From Bog-756 sp963756515 (GTDB lineage: Bacteria > Actinomycetota > Acidimicrobiia > Acidimicrobiales > RAAP-2), in the NCBI GenBank assembly GCA_963756515.1, contig CAVWNV010000005.1:1-64000 (forward strand): a stretch of DNA of 64,000 bases. The letters are read 5' to 3'. This document shows positions 7,986-16,916 of the stretch, in pieces (position 1 is the first letter of the stretch; each line of letters starts with the position of its first letter). Position numbers and translations under genes: made by a program. The notes below the pieces were generated by a model. That model was not told the DNA's origin. It searched no databases and worked only from the letters and a program-made list of their open reading frames with translations.

Positions 7986-9481
7986 GACGACTCCACGGTG
8001 GTGAGCGCCCGGGCTCCGTCATGGGCGTGGTCGAACTCGCTCTTGATCACCTGGGCGCTGGCGATCCTGCCGGTCGCCTCGCGGTAGACGTCCCCGAAGA
8101 GAGCCAGACTCTGTTCGAGGGTGAACATCGAGAGGACCCGGGCTCGGGCGGCACGTCCGATGGAGTGACGGAACTCGGTTTCGATGAGCAGGCGCACGCA
8201 GGCCGCCGCGGTGCGCTCGGGGTCCTGGGGAGGAACGATGAGGCCGGCGGTGCCGGTCGCCTCCCGCATCCCCCCCACATCGGAGGCCACCGTGGCCTTC
8301 CCAGCCGCCATGGCCTCGATCAGGGTGAACGGGAAGCCCTCCGAGATGCTGGTCAGGACTACGACGTGCCCGGCGTGATAGGCCTCCACCACCGAATCGG
8401 CCCGGCCCTCGAAGACGGCGGACTCCTCCAGACCGAGCTCGTCGCGAAGGGCGATACAGCGTTCGAGATAGGACTCGTTCTCCTTGGAGGCCGCCCCGAA
8501 GATGCGGAGGCGGGCCGTGGGAAGCTGCTCGCGTACCAGGGCGAAGGATCGGATCAGGGTCTCGACGTCCTTCAGGGGGTCGATCCGGCCCAGCCAGACC
8601 ACGGTGGGCACGTCCGGCTCGGTGGAGCTGGTCACGAACTCGGCCGCGTCGACTCCGTTGTAGACGGGGCGGATACGGTCGGAGGCGGCACCATTGGCCT
8701 CCTGCCACCGGCGGTTGTACTCGCTCCCCGGAGCGATGGTGTTGGCGATCTCATACCCGGCCCAGGTCAGATGCCGGTAGAAGCGGAGCATGGTGGAGCG
8801 CACCGCGAACGAGAAGTCACGGTGTCCGAAGGAGAGGTAGCGCTCGCGCAGATAGATCCCGTGCTCACTGAGGACCAGCGGCGTCTTGTGCGACCAGTGG
8901 GCGCCCAGGGCCATCAGGACCGAGAGACCGTTGGCAGCGGCATGGCAGAGATCGGCCTCGGGTGGCGGGACGTACAGCGGACGGAGCAGATGGTCGATGT
9001 GGGTGAGAGCCACATTGGCATCGAGGACGGTGGCCGGTTCGGCATCGGCCACCACATCGCGGTCGACGGAGATCGCCTCCTGCATGGCGCCCAACAGGAC
9101 GGTGAGCGACTCCTTGGTGCGCAGCGCTCCGGCCAGCGGTGTGTCCCGTGCGATGTCGAAGAGCTGGTGGAGAGCGTCGAGGAACATCTCCCGACCGTCG
9201 ACGCGGGAGATGGAGACAGCCAGCTGTTCGAATGCCGCACTGAGGGCGAACGAGTGGCGCACCGAACGCCTGGGCGTCGGCGCCTCGTCCCAGAGTGGGA
9301 CCGGACGGACACCCATGACGTTGTCCGGCAACTCCCAGATCATGGTGTTGTCGGCATGGGCGGTGATGGCGTGGACGGTGAACCGGTGTGGGGCCAGCCC
9401 GCGAACGAGCTGATCACACCAGACACTGACACCACCCGGGCTGTACGGGTAGGTGCCTTCGGTCAGGAGCGCTACGTCCAT
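7982..9481 (-). CDS. pelF: PelF-like GT4 glycosyltransferase
   Basis: A 499-residue glycosyltransferase. The N-terminus LLTEGTYPYSPGGVSVW and the long acceptor-side domain match the DUF3492/PelF architecture. The C-terminal half is GT4: PTVVWLGRIDPLKDVETLI, YNGVDAAEF, and the E-x7-E donor-site motif within SEGFPFTLIEAMAAGKATV. PelF uses UDP-hexosamine to build Pel in the cytosol. The start at 9481 is supported by GGGAGG 9 nt upstream. It is the first gene of a seven-gene minus-strand operon that also carries GlmS, nucleotide-sugar enzymes, a polytopic membrane partner and a spherulin-4 hydrolase. PelD, a c-di-GMP receptor in Pseudomonas, is not seen here. Confidence 0.82.
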   Translation of the reverse strand: MDVALLTEGTYPYSPGGVSVWCDQLVRGLAPHRFTVHAITAHADNTMIWELPDNVMGVRPVPLWDEAPTPRRSVRHSFALSAAFEQLAVSISRVDGREMFLDALHQLFDIARDTPLAGALRTKESLTVLLGAMQEAISVDRDVVADAEPATVLDANVALTHIDHLLRPLYVPPPEADLCHAAANGLSVLMALGAHWSHKTPLVLSEHGIYLRERYLSFGHRDFSFAVRSTMLRFYRHLTWAGYEIANTIAPGSEYNRRWQEANGAASDRIRPVYNGVDAAEFVTSSTEPDVPTVVWLGRIDPLKDVETLIRSFALVREQLPTARLRIFGAASKENESYLERCIALRDELGLEESAVFEGRADSVVEAYHAGHVVVLTSISEGFPFTLIEAMAAGKATVASDVGGMREATGTAGLIVPPQDPERTAAACVRLLIETEFRHSIGRAARARVLSMFTLEQSLALFGDVYREATGRIASAQVIKSEFDHAHDGARALTTVESS

Positions 9482-9965
9482 GGTCCGTGACCTCCCGCGC
9501 CAGCGCGCGCCGTCGACCTGGTTTCGATGTTGGGGCGTGCGTAGTCAGTCATCGTTGGTACGCAGCGTAAAGATGTGGGTGTGTCGTGAACACCCCCGAC
9601 TTTGGCGGCTCGACACCGGGTCCCGGCGTCGAGGAACAGCGGGTGACCCCTGCGACAGGTGACGCGACCCTCGGGTCAACGACACCGGACCCTTGGACTA
9701 ACCAGCCCGGCCAGGCGGCGGGGCTGAACGGGGCGGACGGGGCCCACCGCACCCTGGGCGCCGACCCGAGCCCGGGGATACCGGAACCTCCGGAGCGGTG
9801 GACAATCAATTGCGGGCACCGCCCCCGGCTATCGACCGGGAACCGCCGCCCAAAGAACAGGGTCGGCAGCGGACAGTGCAGGGTAGGCAGGTACTCCTTT
9901 CCGACTTACTGTGCTCAAAGCGTCGGCACGCACTGGGCAGGGGCCGCGCGAGGAGATCCAATTCC
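9482..9965. other. 484-bp intergenic region between divergent exopolysaccharide genes
   Basis: This gap must hold the promoters for the minus-strand pelF operon and the plus-strand deacetylase gene. Visible structure: a GGGTGT/ACACCC inverted repeat at 9577-9595 and a CCGGA-ACC-TCCGG hairpin near 9780-9793. An AGGAG ribosome-binding site at 9951-9955 lies 10 nt before the ATG at 9966. The long, GC-rich leader before the deacetylase could be a structured 5' UTR. I looked for c-di-GMP (GEMM) and c-di-AMP (ydaO) riboswitch cores and found no convincing match. No supported ORF lies here. Confidence 0.5.
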
Positions 9966-12900
9966 ATGAGGAAGTTCCGTCGGTCCGTAAGCAACGCGGT
10001 GACAGCTGCCGCACTGGTGACCCTGGTCATCGCCACGTCGCTGTCACTGGGAGCTACGCCCTCTGAGGCCGTGGCGCCGCCCCAACTGAACGTCAACATC
10101 CTGCTGATCGGCAACGGGTCCACCGACCCCACCACCGCAGCGTGGACGGCGGCTCTGGACAGCGAGGGTGTCAGCTATACCACCGCCACCGCCACCGGCA
10201 CCTACGGCGCCGAGACCGTCACCCTTCCCGCCCTCACCTCGGGTTCGGTCGGAAACTTCAACGGGGTGGTCTTCGCCGACGGGCCGTTGGCCTTCGCCGC
10301 CGGCCAGCTCACCGCGCTGTACTCCTATGAGTCCACGTACCAGGTCCGCCAGCTCGACGGCTACGCATACCCGTCGCCCGCGCTGGGACAGACGGCAGCG
10401 GCGGGCGCTTCGACCACGCTGGACAGCACCGCCGGCACACTGACGGCGGCGGGACTGGCCGGTCTGCCCAGCCTGAAGGGCACCGTGCCGTTCGGCACCG
10501 GTACCTACGGCGTCCCCGCCACCTTCGTGGCCGGTTCGGCCTTCACCCCCTGGATCGAGAACACCGCCGGACAGTCCCTCGGCGGCGTCTACCAGCACCC
10601 GAGCGGCGACCCCCAGGCAGGAGTGTCGGAGCTCAGCCTCAACTTCGACTACAACGCCACCAGTCTCCAGTGGGAACTGCTCGCACCGAATCTCATCAAC
10701 TGGGTCACCCTGGACACCCACCTCGGCCTGTCGCGCAACTACTTCGGCCAGGACATCGACGACGTGTTCATCAACGACAACGAGTGGAGCTCGACGTACC
10801 AGTGCACCCCCGGGGCCACCGATCCCCCCGACTACACCTGCCCGGCCGGCGTGGCCAACAATCCGGCCGACACACCTGCGGACGTCCAGATGAGCGCGGC
10901 CGACGTGGCCTACGTGGTGGCCTGGGAGCAGGCCACCGGTATCAAGTTGAATCTGGCCTTCAACGGCGTCGGCGCCTGCACGGCCCCGACCGCAGCTGAC
11001 GAGACAGGTGCCGTGTGCAACGGATCGACCGTGTCCGGCGGGACCACCTACACCGACCCGGGTCAGGCCGTCGACGCCACCATGCCCAACGATGCCGCCT
11101 TCGTGAACGCCCTTCTGGCCGACCAGGCCGACTTCAACTGGACCACCCACACGTGGTCACACCAGTTCCTGGGCTGCAATGTCTGGCAGCCCCAGGCCCT
11201 GACCAGCGTGGTGGCCAACGCCAGCGGCGGCTCCTTCACCGCCGGCGCCTACAGCTACGAGATCACCGCCGCCACCGCCTACGGCGAGTCCGAGCCGTCC
11301 ACCACCCAGAATGTCACCGTGGCGGCCAATGGCTCGGTCACCCTGAGCTGGCCGGACGCCACCAACGGCGTGGGTGCGGATGGCGTAACCAAGGGCCCCA
11401 ACCTGGCCACCGAGGAAGCTGATCACACGGCTGGAACCGGCACGGGCTTCTGGGGCTACTACATCTACCGCGAGAACCCGGGTGCCACCACCTACGGTCT
11501 GGTGGGCCAGGTGGCGGAGAACGGGACCACCCCCACCTACAGCTACACCGACACCGGGGCCACTACGCCCGGCGTGGCCCCCGGCTCCGCGGCGGGATTC
11601 CCGACGGCCACCAACCCCGGCATCGACTGCTCCAGCGCCGCCGGCAGCTGGGAGCCGGCCACCAGCGGGACCACCGATGCCTCCATCGACACCGAGATCG
11701 GATGGGACCAGGCCTTCGCCGCCGCCAATCACCTGACCAACTTCAGCCCGGCCACGGTGGTAACCGGTGAGCACTCCGGAATCGAGAACCCCAACATGCC
11801 GGCCGCGCTGGCCAGCGTCGGGGTCAACACGTTCGCCGCAGACGCCTCACGTCAATCCGCCCAGTACTCGCTGGGTGCGGCGATTTCGGCACCGCGCTAT
11901 CCCAGCAACATCTACTACAACGCCTCCACCTGGACCGACGAACTCGACGAGTACAACACGCTGTACGTCGACAACGGCGTGTCGCTGGGGGCTGGCGGCG
12001 GTACCGGTCACTGCACCGACACCTCATCCACAACGTGCATCGCCGCTCCGGCCACTGAGGCCGATCTCATCGCATCGGTCACGGGCATCATGATGAGCCA
12101 CATCCTGAACAACGACCCCCGGGTCGGCTACGCCCACCAGACCGACCTGATCGGCGGCACCAACCCGACGAACGGCTACGTCCTGTTGACCACGCTCGAC
12201 TCGATGCTGTCGCAGTACCAGTCGTACGAGAACGCCTCGGCGCCACTCGATCAGACGACCGACACCAGCGAAGCCCAGATCCTGGCCCAGCAGTCGGCCT
12301 GGTCTGCGGCCCAGACGGCCGGCACCGTGAAGGCCACCGAGCAGAACGGCACGGTGACCATCACCAACACCGGCACCTCCGCAGTCAGCGTGCCGGCCAC
12401 GGCACCGGGCGGCACCACGGTGGGCACCGCCGCCTACGGCCAGGCCTACGGAGGCGAGCTGTCCACCTGGACCAGCATCCCCGCCGGTGGATCCCTGGTC
12501 CTGAGCGAGCATGTCGCCCCGACCATCATCAGTGCCAACACGGCCAGCTCGATCGTGGGGGCACCGTTCACCACCACCGTCTACACCACCGGTGAGCCCG
12601 CCGCCGCCATGTCGGAGACCGGCAGCCTGCCGGCCGGACTCACCTTCGTCGACAACGGCAACGGCACCGCCACCATCGCCGGGACGGCGGCGGCGAAGAG
12701 CGGAGGGAGCTACCCGATCATCATCTCGGCGTCCAACGGCTCGGGCACGACGACCCAGGCCTTCACGCTGACCAACTCGGAGGCCCCGTCGATCACCAGT
12801 GCGGCCACGGCCCCCTTCTACATCGGATACAACGGCACCTACACGGTGACCACGACCGGATTCCCGGCCGACACCATCACCGAGACAGGGACACTGCCGG

Positions 12901-14309
12901 CCGGTCTGACCTTCGCGGCACCGAGCCCGGCCACGGGCACGGCCACCATCAGCGGGTCGACGACGGCCGCGGTCGGCACCTACCCGGTGTCCATCTCGGC
13001 CACCAACTCCTCGGGGTCGACAGCCACACTGGCCCTGTCCGTCACGGTGGCCACCTCGGGCCCACCGGCCATCACCAGCCCGGCCACGGCCGACTTCAAC
13101 CTGGGTCAGGCCGGCGAGGTGGCCGTCACCACCACCGGCGGCCCCACACCCGCCCTGACCGAGAGCGGGGCCCTGCCGGCCGGCCTGAGCTTCGTGGCCT
13201 CCACCAACGGCACCGCGCTCATCGAGGGCACCGCCACCGTGGCCGGCGTCACGGACGTGACCGTCACCGCCACCAACAGCGTGTCCACCGCCACCCAGAC
13301 GCTGGCCATCGTGGTCGACGCCGGGCCGAACTTCACCAGCGCGGCATCGGGCACCCTGATCCAAGGGGTTCCGGGCAGCGTGACGGTGACCACCGGTGGC
13401 TACCCCGCCCCCTCCCTGGGGTGGAGCGGATCGCTCCCGGCCGGCCTGTCGTTCACCGACAACCACAACGGCACGGCCACCATCGCCGGGACGCCGGGCT
13501 CGGCCGGTGTGACCACCCTCACGCTGTTGGCCACCAACACCTACGGCTCGACCAACCAGAGCTTCACCTTGACGGTCAATCCCTCGACCGGGCTGGCCGG
13601 CGGTGACCGCCTGGCCGCCACGGCTGACGGCCAGGGCTACTGGATCGTGACACCGAGCGGCACCATCACCGACTACGGAACCGCCGTCAACTACGGCTCC
13701 ATGGCCGGCCACCACCTCAACCAGCCCATCGTGGCCATCGCCTCCACGCCGGACGGCCAGGGCTACTGGCTGGTGGCCTCCGACGGTGGTGTGTTCACCT
13801 TCGGTGACGCCGTCTTCTACGGCTCGACCGGGAACATCCACCTCAACCAGCCCATCGTGGGCATCACCTCCACGCCGGACGGGCACGGCTACTGGATGGT
13901 GGCCTCCGACGGTGGCATCTTCACCTTCGGTGACGCCGTCTTCCACGGCTCGACCGGCAACATCCGGTTGAACAAGCCGGTGGTGGGCATGGCCTCCACG
14001 CCCACGGGCAACGGCTACTGGCTGGTGGCCTCCGACGGTGGCATCTTCACCTTCGGTGACGCCGTCTTCCACGGCTCGACCGGGAACATCCGGTTGAACC
14101 AGCCCATCATGGGCATGGCCTCGACCCGGGACGGCAACGGCTACTGGCTGGTGGCCTCCGACGGTGGCATCTTCACCTTCGGGGACGCCGTCTTCTACGG
14201 CTCGGGGGGCAGCGCCGGCAAGACGGCGGTGGGCATGATCGTCTCGCCCACCGGCCCCGGCTACGCCCTCATCGACGCCGACGGGACCCGCAACAACTTC
14301 GGGTGGTAA
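9966..14309 (+). CDS. Secreted Agd3/CE18-like polysaccharide deacetylase with Ig-like and 42-residue repeats
   Basis: A 1447-residue secreted protein. Residues 1-35 form a Sec signal (RKFRRS, then a hydrophobic stretch and ATPSEA). Residues about 40-850 resemble the Agd3-type deacetylase: a candidate metal-binding Asp cluster at 263-266 (GQDIDDVFIND), an H-x-x-x-H at 395-399 (THTWSH), and TGEHSGIENP near 603. A fibronectin-III-like segment (about 416-545, SYEITAATAYGESEPS) seems inserted between the HxxxH strand and the rest of the catalytic fold. Four putative-Ig (He_PIG-like) modules follow (about 852-1208, each with LPAGL(T/S)F and GTATI(A/S)G), and then repeats of 42 residues (1218-1447). 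ATG 9966 is chosen over the upstream in-frame ATG at 9798 because it starts the signal peptide and has AGGAG 10 nt upstream. It probably deacetylates the polymer made by the divergent operon at the cell surface. Confidence 0.75.
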   Translation: MRKFRRSVSNAVTAAALVTLVIATSLSLGATPSEAVAPPQLNVNILLIGNGSTDPTTAAWTAALDSEGVSYTTATATGTYGAETVTLPALTSGSVGNFNGVVFADGPLAFAAGQLTALYSYESTYQVRQLDGYAYPSPALGQTAAAGASTTLDSTAGTLTAAGLAGLPSLKGTVPFGTGTYGVPATFVAGSAFTPWIENTAGQSLGGVYQHPSGDPQAGVSELSLNFDYNATSLQWELLAPNLINWVTLDTHLGLSRNYFGQDIDDVFINDNEWSSTYQCTPGATDPPDYTCPAGVANNPADTPADVQMSAADVAYVVAWEQATGIKLNLAFNGVGACTAPTAADETGAVCNGSTVSGGTTYTDPGQAVDATMPNDAAFVNALLADQADFNWTTHTWSHQFLGCNVWQPQALTSVVANASGGSFTAGAYSYEITAATAYGESEPSTTQNVTVAANGSVTLSWPDATNGVGADGVTKGPNLATEEADHTAGTGTGFWGYYIYRENPGATTYGLVGQVAENGTTPTYSYTDTGATTPGVAPGSAAGFPTATNPGIDCSSAAGSWEPATSGTTDASIDTEIGWDQAFAAANHLTNFSPATVVTGEHSGIENPNMPAALASVGVNTFAADASRQSAQYSLGAAISAPRYPSNIYYNASTWTDELDEYNTLYVDNGVSLGAGGGTGHCTDTSSTTCIAAPATEADLIASVTGIMMSHILNNDPRVGYAHQTDLIGGTNPTNGYVLLTTLDSMLSQYQSYENASAPLDQTTDTSEAQILAQQSAWSAAQTAGTVKATEQNGTVTITNTGTSAVSVPATAPGGTTVGTAAYGQAYGGELSTWTSIPAGGSLVLSEHVAPTIISANTASSIVGAPFTTTVYTTGEPAAAMSETGSLPAGLTFVDNGNGTATIAGTAAAKSGGSYPIIISASNGSGTTTQAFTLTNSEAPSITSAATAPFYIGYNGTYTVTTTGFPADTITETGTLPAGLTFAAPSPATGTATISGSTTAAVGTYPVSISATNSSGSTATLALSVTVATSGPPAITSPATADFNLGQAGEVAVTTTGGPTPALTESGALPAGLSFVASTNGTALIEGTATVAGVTDVTVTATNSVSTATQTLAIVVDAGPNFTSAASGTLIQGVPGSVTVTTGGYPAPSLGWSGSLPAGLSFTDNHNGTATIAGTPGSAGVTTLTLLATNTYGSTNQSFTLTVNPSTGLAGGDRLAATADGQGYWIVTPSGTITDYGTAVNYGSMAGHHLNQPIVAIASTPDGQGYWLVASDGGVFTFGDAVFYGSTGNIHLNQPIVGITSTPDGHGYWMVASDGGIFTFGDAVFHGSTGNIRLNKPVVGMASTPTGNGYWLVASDGGIFTFGDAVFHGSTGNIRLNQPIMGMASTRDGNGYWLVASDGGIFTFGDAVFYGSGGSAGKTAVGMIVSPTGPGYALIDADGTRNNFGW
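13620..14280 (+). repeat. 126-bp coding tandem repeats (42-residue modules)
   Basis: The 3' end of the deacetylase gene consists of direct repeats with a period of exactly 126 bp: the TACTGG of the YW(L/M)VASDGG core recurs at 13764, 13890, 14016 and 14142, with diverged copies at each end. Each encodes GYW-VASDGG-FTFGDAVFYGSTGNI. The central copies are nearly identical in DNA, which suggests recent duplication or gene conversion. Such modules are typical of secreted Acidimicrobiia proteins and probably form a repeat or propeller-like adhesion domain. Confidence 0.85.
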
Positions 14310-14323
14310 TGCAGGACCGGCAG

Positions 14324-14350
14324 GTCGGGGAGCTCTGGTAGGTCCCCGAC
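14324..14350 (+). terminator. Hairpin after the deacetylase gene
   Basis: GTCGGGGA (14324-14331) pairs perfectly with TCCCCGAC (14343-14350) across an 11-nt loop, starting 14 bp after the stop codon. There is no T-tract. With the larger hairpin just downstream it probably forms a tandem terminator. Confidence 0.45.
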
Positions 14351-14366
14351 CCGGACACCCGCAAGA

Positions 14367-14410
14367 AGTGGCCTCCGGATCGGACTGCACGGTCTGATCC
14401 GGGGGCCACT
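14367..14410 (+). terminator. Second, longer hairpin terminator
   Basis: Bases 14367-14381 (AGTGGCCTCCGGATC) pair with 14396-14410 (GATCCGGGGGCCACT), a 15-bp stem with a single T-G mismatch and a 14-nt loop. It lies in the gap between the deacetylase and the small 14495 ORF. It has no U-tract, as is common in high-GC actinobacteria. Confidence 0.55.
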
Positions 14411-14494
14411 CCCGCGCCCGGAACGCCCGGGCCGCCCGGGCCGCCCGATCGACCCAAGTAGTCTCGGTCCGGGGCACCGGCGAGGAGGCCAACC

Positions 14495-14704
14495 ATGACG
14501 GGCGACACGGGACCCAGCCACGACGAGGAGAGGTTGGACGAGATGGTCGAGGAGTCCTTCCCGGCCAGCGACCCTCCCAGCGGCTGGGCCGGCGAGGACC
14601 GGCGCGACATGGAGGACCGCCCGCCGGACACGGTCCCGGGCGATCAGGACAGCGACTCGTCCAGTTCCCCCAATGACCGGATGAGCTCGAGATTGGCCGA
14701 GTAG
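14495..14704 (+). CDS. Small acidic protein with ESFPASDPPS motif
   Basis: A 69-residue hydrophilic, acidic protein. The stretch RLDEMVEESFPASDPPSGW carries the EESFPASDPPS motif seen in many short uncharacterised bacterial proteins. It has a good ribosome-binding site (GAGGAGG 6-7 nt before the ATG). Its last 20 codons overlap the 3' end of the convergent TPP-enzyme gene by 61 bp, so the C-terminal tail (SDSSSSPNDRMSSRLAE) may be poorly constrained. The function is unknown; it is probably soluble and cytosolic, with no membrane span or signal. Confidence 0.6.
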   Translation: MTGDTGPSHDEERLDEMVEESFPASDPPSGWAGEDRRDMEDRPPDTVPGDQDSDSSSSPNDRMSSRLAE

Positions 14705-16314
14705 TCGACGGGGCAGGCGATGACCGACACGGTGTCGGCGGCCAGGGCGGTCCGCAGGGTGGGTAGCAATTCGTCGGCGCTGCTGATCCGGTAGCCGGTG
14801 GCGCCGAAGCTACGGGCATAGGCCACGAAGTCAGGATTGCCGAATGTGGTGTCGACGTCATGGCCGAGCTCGAGGTCCATCTTCCAGCTGATCAGCCCGT
14901 AGGCGTCGTCCACCCAGATGAGGATGACCATGGCGATGCCCTCACGCAGGGCGGTCTCGATCTCCTGGGAGTTCATCAGGAACGCCCCGTCACCGGTGGC
15001 CACCAGCACCCTGTCATCCGGTCGGGCCAACTTGGCGCCGATGGCCCCGGGCACGGTCCACGCCATGGTCGAGAGCCCGTTCGAGATCAGACAGGTATTG
15101 GGCGCAAAGGTGGGATAGAGCCGGGCCATCCACATCTTGAGCGCCCCGGTGTCCACCAGTACGACGTCGTCCGCTCCGAGCGCCTCCCGGGTGTCGGCCA
15201 CGATACGGGCCGGAGCCAGTGGGAACCGTTGGTCGGCCCGGCCCCGCTCCAGCTCCTCGGCCAGCAACCCCCGGATGCTGAGTCCCCCGACCGGAGGTTC
15301 GAAGCGCCGGTCCACTGCGGCGGCGAGCGCGTCGAGGCTCCAGCCGATGTCCGCCTGCAGCCCGACCGACACGTTGTAGTGCCGGTCGACCTCGGCCGGG
15401 AACCGGTGAATGTGGATGATCTCCTTGTCCCCGCGCGGATTGATACGCACCGGATCGAACTCCTGGAGCTCGTAGCCGACGGTGATGACGACGTCGGCCT
15501 GATCGAAGCCGAAGTTGACGTAATCGTGCCGCATGAATCCGATGGCCCCGAGTGCCTGGGGATGGTCGTCGGGGAACACCCCTTTGCCGTGGAATGTGGT
15601 GGCCACCGAAACTCCCAGTGCCTCGGCGAACCGGCGCAGGGCCGGGCCGGCTCCCGACCGGGTGGCGCCGTGTCCGGCCAACACCACCGGGTTGACAGCC
15701 GTCTCGAGGATGGCGGCGGCCCGGCTCACCTGGTGACGGGACGGCTCGTCGGGGCGGGGCACGTTGACCTCGAGAGGTCGGGCGTCATCGGGCCACGGCG
15801 CCTTCTCGACATCCTCGGGCACAGCCAGGTACACCGCTCCGGGCCGCTCGGTCTGAGCCAGCTTGAAAGCCTTCCGGACCATCTCCGGCACCGCCCCCGG
15901 TGTGGCCACGAGCGCCGACCACTTGGTCACCGGGTCGAACATGGACACCAGGTCCACGCCCTGGTGCGACTCCTTGTAGCTGCGGTTCATGCCCACGTGG
16001 GCACTGAGAGCCACCACGGGGGTGGAGTTGGTGGTGGCATCGGCCACACCGAGAAGCAGGTTGATGGCGCCGGGGCCCAGCGTGGCCGAGCACACTCCGG
16101 CCCGGCCGGTGAGACGCCCGTAGGTCTCGGCCATGAACGATGCCGCCTGCTCGTGGCGGACCAGCACGTAGTGGATGGGGGACCGGGACAGCGCGTCCAC
16201 CAGGTGGATGTTCTCCTCGCCCGGGATCCCGAACACATAGGAGACACCCTCGCGTTCGAGGCAGCGGACGATCAGCTCGGCCACGCTGGCGGATGGCTCG
16301 CTCATCATCCTCAA
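14644..16314 (-). CDS. Acetolactate synthase-like TPP-dependent enzyme
   Basis: A 556-residue ThDP enzyme with the three usual domains: the N-terminal PYR domain with the catalytic Glu in VLVRHEQAASFMAETYGRLTG (about residue 52), a central domain, and a C-terminal PP domain with GDGAFLMNSQEIETA. The stretches ENIHLVDAL, YKESHQGVDLVSMFDPVTKW and PGAIGAKLARPDDRVL are closest to catabolic acetolactate synthases (AlsS type), which make 2-acetolactate from pyruvate without a regulatory subunit. Related substrates (glyoxylate carboligase, oxalyl-CoA) cannot be excluded. No ilvN or alsD neighbour is present. The start may be ATG 16314 or the next codon pair (MRMMSEPS). Confidence 0.8.
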   Translation of the reverse strand: MRMMSEPSASVAELIVRCLEREGVSYVFGIPGEENIHLVDALSRSPIHYVLVRHEQAASFMAETYGRLTGRAGVCSATLGPGAINLLLGVADATTNSTPVVALSAHVGMNRSYKESHQGVDLVSMFDPVTKWSALVATPGAVPEMVRKAFKLAQTERPGAVYLAVPEDVEKAPWPDDARPLEVNVPRPDEPSRHQVSRAAAILETAVNPVVLAGHGATRSGAGPALRRFAEALGVSVATTFHGKGVFPDDHPQALGAIGFMRHDYVNFGFDQADVVITVGYELQEFDPVRINPRGDKEIIHIHRFPAEVDRHYNVSVGLQADIGWSLDALAAAVDRRFEPPVGGLSIRGLLAEELERGRADQRFPLAPARIVADTREALGADDVVLVDTGALKMWMARLYPTFAPNTCLISNGLSTMAWTVPGAIGAKLARPDDRVLVATGDGAFLMNSQEIETALREGIAMVILIWVDDAYGLISWKMDLELGHDVDTTFGNPDFVAYARSFGATGYRISSADELLPTLRTALAADTVSVIACPVDYSANLELIRSLGELDESLS

Positions 16315-16381
16315 CAGTAGGGGACCTGTCGGCCGCGCCCACCGGCCGGAAGTCCACCAGCGGCGAGATCCGGGAGGTACC

Positions 16382-16876
16382 TCAACCGGGGGCGACCCGG
16401 TCGGACGAGTGCAGCAGGTCGCTGAGACGCTCGAGCACCGGGATGGCCTGGCGGATCACCACCTGCTCCTCAGGGCTCAGCTCGTCCAGTGCGCCGCGCA
16501 GTGCTGCCGTGTTCCGGGCCCGGAGCTCGTGCAGAAGGGCACCGCCCTCGGAGCTCAACCGCACCAGACTGGCCCGCCCGTCGAGGGGATCGGGGATCCG
16601 CTCGATGAGCCGACGGAGAGCCAGACTGTCGATGACCCGGCTCATGGTGGCGGGTGTGGTGCCCTCCAGTTCGGCCAGCGAGCCCAGCCGGACCGGGCCG
16701 GACTGCTCGATGCGGGCCAACGCCGAGGACTGGGACGGTGTGATGTCCGAGCCGGAGCGCACCCGCAACTGTCGTTGGATGCGGACCAGGGCCACCCGCA
16801 GCCCGGTAGCCTCCTCGACGGCTCCGGCTCCCGCGCCGCCCGGCCGCCTGGACCTGCGGCCCGTGCTGGTTGTCAT
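16382..16876 (-). CDS. MarR-family transcriptional regulator
   Basis: A 164-residue winged-helix regulator: ITPSQSSALARIEQSGPVR, LAELEGTTPATMSRVIDSL (recognition helix) and the wing DPLDGRASLVRLS. It is divergent from an MFS drug-efflux-type transporter and probably represses that gene and itself. An in-frame start at 16912 would lie inside a perfect TATAAT (16916-16911, minus strand), so the ATG at 16876 is used; it has GGGGGAG 5-6 nt upstream. The N-terminus has an Arg/Gly-rich tail that may be disordered. Confidence 0.85.
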   Translation of the reverse strand: MTTSTGRRSRRPGGAGAGAVEEATGLRVALVRIQRQLRVRSGSDITPSQSSALARIEQSGPVRLGSLAELEGTTPATMSRVIDSLALRRLIERIPDPLDGRASLVRLSSEGGALLHELRARNTAALRGALDELSPEEQVVIRQAIPVLERLSDLLHSSDRVAPG

Positions 16877-16910
16877 GGTAACTCCCCCTGATCCGCCGTC
16901 GGTCCGACCC

Positions 16911-16916
16911 ATTATA
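16911..16916 (-). promoter_or_regulatory. Consensus -10 box for the marR-like gene
   Basis: The minus strand reads TATAAT at 16916-16911, an exact sigma-70 -10 hexamer, 34 bp upstream of the chosen ATG. It is embedded in an unusually AT-rich stretch (16911-16942, TATAGTTAGTTACGAGC and CAAACAAGTTTA) that is the likely MarR operator for both divergent genes. Confidence 0.6.

Noticed and set aside
890..9481. Calling the cluster a canonical pel operon
   Set aside because: PelB, PelC, PelD and PelE are absent, the membrane partner is only PelG-like in topology, and nucleotide-sugar genes are included; only the GT supports the name.
9541..9965. Possible c-di-AMP or c-di-GMP riboswitch in the deacetylase leader
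   Set aside because: The leader is long and GC-rich, but I could not match the conserved cores of ydaO or GEMM elements.
12024..14861. 945-codon open frame on the minus strand opposite the deacetylase gene
   Set aside because: It is the antisense of a repeat-rich, GC-rich coding region; its product has no domain-like features and is shorter-repeat noise, while the plus-strand frame has a signal peptide and clear domains.
14644..16314. Assigning the TPP enzyme to valine/isoleucine synthesis (ilvB)
   Set aside because: No regulatory subunit or other ilv gene adjoins, and its motifs are nearer to the catabolic AlsS type.
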